NCBI GenBank assembly: GCA_003415625.1
Contig: PYIU01000003.1
Span: forward strand, 4,092,001-4,156,000
DNA length: 64,000 nt
Direction of reading: 5' to 3'
Source of the DNA: Aquanectria penicillioides
Taxonomy: Eukaryota; Ascomycota; Sordariomycetes; Hypocreales; Nectriaceae
Every line of letters starts with the position of its first letter. The first letter of the stretch is position 1. The position numbers were made by a program, and so were the translations under genes. The notes beneath the pieces were generated by a model that saw only the letters and a list, made by a program, of their open reading frames with translations, had not been told where the DNA came from and did not search any database. This document shows positions 57,281-64,000 of this stretch, one piece after another.

Positions 57281-58662
57281 TTAGGCAAGCTCGTGGGTGT
57301 CGCCACGGCCGGTGGTGCCGGGGGCGTTGGCGGGAGCCTCGTGGATGACGGCCTGCTGGGGAAGGTAGGCGGGCTGGCCGATGGGCTGCTGCGGGTTGTA
57401 CGAGGGAGTCGGGCTGGTGCTGGCGGCGGCCAGGCGGGGATCCTGGTTGGGGTCGGGAGTTCCGGGCTGGTAGAAGCCGGCCACGGGCTGGTTGTACTGG
57501 GCGCCGGGCGAAGGGTAGGGGTTGGTCTTGGGGTCGTAGTAGCCGGCCTGGGTCTGCGGGACGGGGTTGTAGCCGCCGGGGCCGGTGCCGGGCTGCTGCT
57601 GCATCACGGGGGAGACTGGTAGGCAGGGGGGTGTTTCCGGAGGCGGTGGTGGTGGTGGCGGCGGCGGCGGCGGCGGCGGCTTCTTTGTTCTTCTTGTTGC
57701 GGAGGAAGAACCAGATGGCACCACCGATCATGGCAATACCGGCAACACCACCGACAACACCGCCGACGATGGGGCCGACGGGGGTCTTGGAGCCGCCGTC
57801 ATCGTTGTTGGTACCGGTGCTGGTGGCCGCAGCAGTGCCAGAGGTGTCCGAAGCATGGACAGTGACGGTGGACTGGGTAGCAGCACTGCTGGCCGCGCTG
57901 GTAGAGGCCGCAGACGTGGTGACGTCCAGGGTGCTGTAAGCGCGGGCGCTGCCGCCGCTGTAAGTGGTCGTAGCAGCCTGGGCAGTGGAGATATCGAGGT
58001 TGTTGCACCAGTAGTCGGTAATACCACCGGAGAAGGAGATGGTGTTGCAGTAGGGAGCGGAAGTCTGGGTACTGTTGATTGAAGGAAGAGTTCTCTCGTC
58101 AGCTAATTTTTCTTTGCAAGTGATGTTTTGGGTGCGCATTTTCTTGGTCTATACACGCATTGCAATCGCGGGTGGGTTGGGTGGGAAGAGAGATCAAGCA
58201 TCTTGATGGCATTGCATTTTCAGAGGGAAAATTGTGGGAAAGAGCATACCATTTCAGAGTGAAGATATCAATGGCACAACCATCATCACACTGGCTGGAA
58301 GAGTAGTAGCCCTTGTAGTCGACGCAGCTGTATCGCATGTTACAAGAGGTGCTGGCACAGCAGGCGACATGGCCCTCGGAGCCCGAGTAGCTAAGAGCGC
58401 AGGTCGCGGTGCCGTAACAGGTGTAGCCGGCGCCCTGGCGACCTGAGATGTAACCGCAGGTGTTGTCGGGGGCATAGAGCATAGTGCCCGAGGCGGCTCT
58501 TCGCATCAGGTCAAACTCGGGGGCATCAGTAGGGCGAGGAGAGACACCATCGTCGGCGAGGGCGACGGCGAAGGTGGGCTCAGGCTCGGAGCGGATGATG
58601 TTCCTAGCATTGACGGCAACGGAGAGGGCCGCAATGGCGGCGTAGGTGCCGGTGGCCTTCAT
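57281..58662 (-). CDS. Single-pass surface protein: signal peptide, Cys-rich ectodomain, Pro-rich tail (frame disturbed)
   Basis: Exons 58662-58250 and 58071-57281 (intron 178 bp). The start is the ATG at 58662, which begins a signal peptide (MKATGTYAAIAALSVAVNA). A Cys-rich ectodomain follows, with TCGYISG, YTCYGTATCA, VACCASTSC and CTQTSAPYC. A Ser/Thr/Ala-rich stalk leads to one membrane span (VGPIVGGVVGGVAGIAMIGGAIWFF) and a basic stop-transfer (RNKKNK). The tail has a poly-Ala/Thr run and a Pro/Tyr/Gln-rich end (YNPVPQTQAGYYDP). This is the plan of fungal wall-sensor or Mid2-like proteins, but I recognise no named family. Two frames join between 57607 and 57630, at G5 and G6 runs on the + strand. 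Two added bases, one in each run, give TPPAYQSPPVMQQQPG and 401 aa; removing one base would also fit. Confidence 0.75.
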
Positions 58663-58950
58663 GGTGAAGCTCGAATGGGATCCGGGTGCTTGTCGAGTTG
58701 AATGAATTTTCAATGGGATGCCACCGCGAGTTGCGCTCTGGAGCAGACGGGAGGGTGAAAAGAGGAACGGGGGAGGAACAAGGCTTTGGCTGGGCTGCAG
58801 CAGAGGCGGGATGATTTTAAGAAGACGGACAGTAAGCCCGGAGAGACTGCAATGTCCTCGACTCCTCCTCCCACAGGAGGGAAACGGACCAGGGAAAAGC
58901 AGCTAGTCGCGAGACAGCAAGCAACCAAGCCAAGCCAAGCAACCAAGCAA

Positions 58951-58992
58951 GCATGGAGCATGGAGCATGGAGCATGGAGCATGGAGCATGGA
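58951..58992. repeat. GCATGGA heptamer tandem array
   Basis: Six perfect copies, followed to about 59023 by degenerate copies. A CAAGC-rich stretch flanks it on both sides. Confidence 0.95.
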
Positions 58993-59367
58993 GCGAGCAT
59001 GGAGCGAGCATGGAACATGGAGCAAGCAAGCAGGCAAGCAAGCCACACCAGCAGCTGGGCTCTCGCTCGCGCTGCAGTGCTCCCGGCGGATGGTGAGCCT
59101 GGCCAGGTCCAGTCAAGCGGCCGGGGTGCTGTTCAGCCATCTCCAAGGGTATGCGAGTGGGTGTAGGCGCACTTGGGCTAGCCGGAGCTGAGGCAGCGAG
59201 TGAGAGCGAGAGTCGCGCATCGTCGAGCTCCACTTGGAGGTCATCGCCCACTCTCAGCCTTAAGCTAAGATTTTCCCTAATGTTGAGGCGATTACCCACG
59301 CCCCCCCTCCCCGGCTGCCATGCCCACCTACATACGGATACAGTAGTATGGGCAAATAACTAGCCAT

Positions 59368-59388
59368 GTACGTACCTACCTACCTACT
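59368..59388. repeat. TACCTACC-type element
   Basis: GTACGTACCTACCTACCTACT, a member of the dispersed TACCTAGGTA-like family. Confidence 0.6.
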
Positions 59389-59804
59389 GTGTGCATGTAC
59401 AGCGCTGTGCCATAGCCCCAAAGGGGACCCCTCCCCTCCAAGTCGCACTGATGGCCCCAAAGGGCTGTACAATGCTTGCTCCGGACAGTTCCTCGACTGC
59501 TGGGCTCGATCGGAGCGTGGGCCGTGGACCTCGCACCTCGCAGTTGCCGTAGCTTGATACACATTGGCCCAGCTCGACGACCGAGACCCGGTTTTTCCCA
59601 GGCTGTGGGCCACTGACACGCCGTGCAGCCGATAGTGGCTTGCAGAAGCTGAATAGGCACAAACGAGACCATTGACGCCCATCTCACAAGGAACAGCCCA
59701 GACACAGCAAAACGCTTTGCTCTCGCGCCGCTGTCTCTTCTGCACCGAAAAGCCACTGGAACAAAAGCCAAGATACAAGCATGGAACTCATCCTTACTTT
59801 TCAA

Positions 59805-59826
59805 CCCCCCCCCCCCCCCCCCCCCC
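59805..59826. repeat. C22 homopolymer
   Basis: Twenty-two consecutive C, the longest homopolymer in the window. Its length should be treated as approximate. Confidence 0.95.
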
Positions 59827-60364
59827 TCATCCCTCCCCTCCCTCCCTCCGTCCCCGGTTTTGCTATGGCTCAGAATCGCTGCACCAAAAGGCGTTTGTTG
59901 AAGATCGGATCCCCGGATATCGGCCATGTGGTTCTGTGTGCAGTAGGCATCTATGGCGGCGCAAAATTTCTATACATTTGCAAATCCCCCCGTCCCCCCC
60001 CCCTGTAGCCCATCTGTTCTGTGTGACGAAATTGTGGGTACGGGTGCGGGCGGGTGAGAAATACGACTGTCTTCTTTTGGAAACCAGCACAGCCCGGTCG
60101 ATCGTCACTCTGCTCCTCTACGTGCGTTTGCTGACAGATGGATGGGGGACGGAGCGGACACGCGAGGCGAGGCAACGAGGGGCTCAAGGGCTCGAGGGCT
60201 CGAGGGCTGAAGGGCTCACATCTTCGAGCCAGCAGCGGCTCTACCTAGTCTGGTAGTAGCAACACCCACGCAAACCCCGTAGCGCCGGGAATCCTGCAAT
60301 GGACCGCCCGTCAACGCGACACCAATCGTCCGCCAGCACCACGCAGAAATTGAGGTCCGCACAG

Positions 60365-60379
60365 CCCCCCCCCCCCCCC
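60365..60379. repeat. C15 homopolymer
   Basis: Fifteen consecutive C about 540 bp after the C22 run. Confidence 0.95.
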
Positions 60380-61093
60380 GAAAACCCCCGCTATACTCTG
60401 CTCGGTCAGTGGTCCCCCTGGTTCCATGGCGCTGTTCTGCTCCCGGGGTCCAAAGTCTTTCGAAACAAGCGGCTCCGGGGCTAGCAGTCAGGGGTGAGTC
60501 CGCCAATTGATGAACACAAGAAAGTCGGTCTTCGCGGGGGGGTTAGATAGGACCTGGTCTCTTTCTTTTTTTTTTTTTTTCTCTCGTATAGCGGTCACCC
60601 TCGTGCTCAATTGCTCCCTCGTGTTGGCTGTTGGCACAGGGCCTCGAGAGAGGAGTGTGTATGCGCGTATGTGTGTGAGTGTGAGAGACATTGTGTGTGA
60701 TGTGATAACCCCCCTCCAAAGAGACATTATTAGCCCAAAAAAAAGTCGCCATGGCGTTCCGTACACACACAAAGTAGCACAATTGCACACCGGCACCACT
60801 GAATGTCCGAAGTATGCATCCCAAAATAATCCCCTACCCACCTTCGCCCGGCCTAGTCGGCCGTCAGCGCAGTAACCCAAGTTGGGCCTGGACCGGGCCT
60901 TGGGGCTGCTGCTGGTTTGATTACCAAGGGGAGCTGTGATGCTGTGAGATGGTCAGATGGATCATCGTCGTCCAGCTCGCGGATGTAGCGTTGCATCCAG
61001 CATGTACGATACTATGTAGCACAGTTGCGTCCTCTAGTATTGGCAGGCTGGGGTCCTTGGAGCTGAACGGACGGACAAGAGTAAAGAGAAGAT

Positions 61094-61109
61094 AAAAAAA
61101 AAAAAAAAA
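61094..61109. repeat. A16 homopolymer
   Basis: Sixteen consecutive A in gene-free DNA. Confidence 0.9.
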
Positions 61110-63703
61110 CCCTGGCTACCTGGAGGGCATCCGAGGGTGTTCCCGTTCCCTCCACCCATCCCATCCCATCCCATCCCACACGCACAGCCATCCAATGTTT
61201 TGATCGGTCGGCGACGAATCAAACAGGGCCATTTCGCCTTGGTTTTATTTCTCCGTGCGAATGGTGATGCCCGGATCTTCCCTTTCCCCTCAAAATCCCT
61301 CTGAGCTGAATCTCCCAAGTCTATCTGGGAGGAGAGGGAGGGGGGGGAAGGAGGAAACCCATTATAGAGTTCAAAATCCAGAGCCGCCTATGGGAGTCAC
61401 CCACCTACATGCAAAGAGGGGTTTTTGTTTTCTGAGACAAATGCTGTAATGTCTCGTCACACAGCATACCGTAGTATATTTATATATAGGTATCTATATC
61501 TCCCTATCTCTGTGTAAACCGCTCTTCGTCGCTCTGTCTCACACTTACCCCCCCCAGACACAACGTGGACGCAGTCCACACAAACTACAAACCAGTCAGG
61601 CACGCCTCGCAAATGACGACCCAGAGGCAGCGCTCGGGTGTGTAACGCGCAGCACCGCGCCGTCGACACGCCAGCAACGCCCCCGTGAGACCTGGTGCAG
61701 AAGCCGTTGGCGTCCTTTCATGTGCTCTGCTGGCAGGACATCATTGTCTCTTTCGAAGGGGGGGGTTGGGGGGGGTTCGAAGGATTCGGGGGAGGGGAGG
61801 CGTGTGTCAAGCTGATGGCCAGCCACTCCGGCTTGGCTCTGGCCCTAGGCGGGGCGAAGCGTTTGCCGCAAATTTGGGCAGCGGAGATGGCCACAAGCAC
61901 AAGGGACAGTAGCGCAGCGCAGAGAGCAGCGCAGGGCATCGCAGCACGGCGCAACGCCGCGACTTATTTAATTTTGGGGGCCAGAGAGAGGGGCACACGC
62001 CAAGGAGATTGGAGAGGAGAGGGACCAATACGACCCAACGTCAGCAGTAGCAAGGGCCGCCGACATTGGATCGCCCGGGTCATTTGGCTGTTGAGTGGCT
62101 GCCGTTGCGCCCTTTGCTGGAGACGTTTGCCGTGCGAGGTTGTTCGGTGGGCCAGATGGCCGTATCCGCAGCCTCCATTTGCACTCCATTACACAACATT
62201 ACACAAGAGGGAAGCACTTTGTACACGCTGGAACATGTAATCTCATGCCAAACAACCCATTTTATTGCTATTGCACATGTAGGACCCTCATCTTCGCCAT
62301 TGATCATCAGCCTTGCCAACGTCCGCGTCCCACCAAATTCCCGTCTCTCATCCACCCCCATGATACATTCTGCCCGCCACGCTACCGCTCATTGCCATGC
62401 CCTGCCATTCCCTGCCATGCCCTGCCCTGGCGGCCTTGTAGGGCTTCCTTCCTGCTATGCGGCCAGAAGCGAGGCCGGCCAACTGAGCTCGGACATTATC
62501 CCTTGCCCGACCAGCACCGATCTCCAGAAGCGGTCATGAAGAGGGTAATAAGGCCATAGGTAAGCAACAGACCACTTTTTTTTTTAATTCTTTGGGTTGC
62601 CTTCCCTTCCTTCTGTTAGTGCCCTTCCCTTTCCCTTTCCCTTCCTTTCCCTAGTCTAAACCTGACCGGATTTCTCCTGTCGAGATGGGTCTGCTTATCC
62701 CAGTTGCCCAGCCAGCCCCAAGTGTGCTGGCGCCCCGTGCCCCCAACCCAAGCTCGTGCTCGTGCTTATGTCTCAGTCTCACCTTGGAGGGGACTGGATT
62801 GAATGCTGTTCTGGAAATGTCCATCTGATGACGACGCCTGCGGTTTCTTTTTCTTTCATGGGGTTTTAATTTTTTTTTTTTTGTCCGTTGGTTCGTCCGT
62901 GTCTGTGCGTCATCTCAGGATCATCGGCCAAGCCCTTCTCTTGCGGCTTGGCGTCGTTCTGCTGTCGTGGTCATGCTGCATCTTGTGACTCTCGGCTATG
63001 GCCTCCTCGTCACCTGTGCCTGTTTTGTAGGTATTGTGCTGTGTATTGGATGTACGCTTTTTCCCTCTCTCCCCCTCTCCCCCCACCATCTGTCGCCGCA
63101 GGCTGTCAACCTCGCTGCATGGTTGGGTAAGAGGAGGTCTGATGCACACGTCAAGTTTCACATTGCAATGAGACAGCGGGATGATGCTGGCAAGCATGAC
63201 CCTCTGGCCGACGCGTTGGTCCCTCATTTAGTCACATTTCTTTTTCTCAGTAAATGAGGAGACAATGCCGAAGTCCCAAGCCTACCAAATCGTATTGTCC
63301 AAACTGCTAGGCCAGGGCTCGATTGTGACGTGACGCTGACGTTGGTTGAAGATTACTGCACACACAACCAAGGAGAATGCGGAATTGAACACGGCAAGCT
63401 ATTGAATGAAAAATAGTTATACAATACATTTTATCCGTACTCCGTAATGAGCGGGAAAATCAAACACTGAACAGGGGCCCTAAAAATCAATCCATGCCAT
63501 TGATCCACGCTTCCAGGCAATAATGGATTCCATTATAGGTTCCAGTCAATACCTACGTATGCCATCACCGGCTCTTTCACGCGTTGGCGCTATCACGCTG
63601 TCGCGAGTGGGACCCCCGCGTCTAATTGGGGCGGGCGCCCTTCCGCGGACCGCCCAACACGCTGTCGGATCGCGTCTATCAAACTCCCGACTTGGCTGTG
63701 TTG

Positions 63704-63722
63704 GTGTGTGTGTGTGTGTGTG
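63704..63722. repeat. GT dinucleotide microsatellite
   Basis: About nine GT units near the right edge. Confidence 0.9.
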
Positions 63723-64000
63723 CACGACAGGGACAGGGCGAAGCAACAGTTGCTCAACCGCCAAGGCTACAAGCAGATATGATGCTGACGGCTTGCAGAT
63801 TTTCCCTTGGCTTGTTGGTAAGCCCGAAATCGTTCATGTTTGCATTTGTACCTTGCTTGAGATCCTAAACCGGCTCTGACGCGATACCAGATCGCATCTC
63901 CATCGGGATTCTCAACGTCGCGAAGCTCACAGCCGCCGAGGCTCACTTACACTCGACCGTGAATCTTAACAATCAAGGCCTCAGTTCTACGGAATGCCCC

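Larger units (their letters stand above)
58663..64000. other. Gene-free, repeat-rich right end (5.3 kb)
   Basis: No gene is supported to the window edge. The region is dense in simple sequence: a heptamer array, a C22 run, a C15 run, A16 and T14 runs, a GT array and a TACCTACC element. A 118-codon frame at 63523-63879 starts with ATG but runs through the GT array and shows no conserved sequence. Confidence 0.5.

Noticed and set aside
57293..58082. Gly-rich + strand frames opposite the surface protein
   Set aside because: Antisense shadow of the Ala/Pro-rich coding sequence.
58951..59023. Heptamer array as a CRISPR or satellite
   Set aside because: The units are contiguous without spacers and the array is only 70 bp long.
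63523..63879. 118-codon frame near the right edge
   Set aside because: It runs through a GT array (VCVCVC) and shows no conserved sequence; an exon of a gene beyond the edge cannot be excluded.

Overview
The window looks like nuclear DNA of a filamentous ascomycete. Introns are short (about 50-180 bp) with GT..AG ends and CTAAC/CTGAC-like branch sites. Intergenic DNA is pyrimidine-rich and full of microsatellites, and the gene content is typically fungal: SEY1, YME2, Mif2/CENP-C, an Abp2-family protein, a GA4-desaturase/AsaB-like enzyme and 2EXR. Protein wording suggests Sordariomycetes and probably Hypocreales; this is inference. I see no rRNA, tRNA, CRISPR array or intact transposon.

Layout, left to right: 3' end of an unrecognised gene (1-286, +); Sds3-like deacetylase-complex subunit (+); AsaB-like oxygenase (-); Abp2-family protein (+); a 5 kb gene-free stretch; sugar/inositol-type MFS transporter (+); another 5 kb gene-free stretch; EF-hand mechanosensitive channel (+); dienelactone-hydrolase-fold protein (-). 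Then comes a dense housekeeping block: SEY1 (+), RNase H2 subunit A (-), Mif2/CENP-C (+), YME2 (-), Emi1-like twin-CX9C protein (+), cytosolic Hsp70 (-). After 3 kb without genes come a 2EXR protein (-) and a DHA-type MFS transporter (-), then 4.5 kb of non-coding DNA, a FacC/YAT2-type carnitine acetyltransferase (+), a single-pass Cys-rich surface protein (-), and 5.3 kb of repeat-rich DNA to the right edge.

The genes do not form one pathway or a biosynthetic cluster. They cover chromatin and centromere function, DNA repair, ER shape and ion homeostasis, mitochondrial maintenance, acetyl-unit transport and nutrient or drug transport. Small groups share divergent promoters (RNase H2A/Mif2; YME2/Emi1; DLH/SEY1).

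The strongest unexpected signal is technical or evolutionary. Six of sixteen complete genes have a reading frame broken inside an exon. In five of them adding back one G or C, next to an existing G/C run, restores the frame; the sixth needs two added bases or one removed. After correction every one of the six coding lengths is divisible by three. This pattern points to deletion-type sequence errors rather than six pseudogenes. I found no convincing new biological system. The best biological leads are a 32-codon upstream ORF and a likely leader intron before the carnitine acetyltransferase, dispersed TACCTAGGTA-like elements between genes, and several 4-5 kb gene-free stretches, three of which end in pyrimidine-rich leaders.
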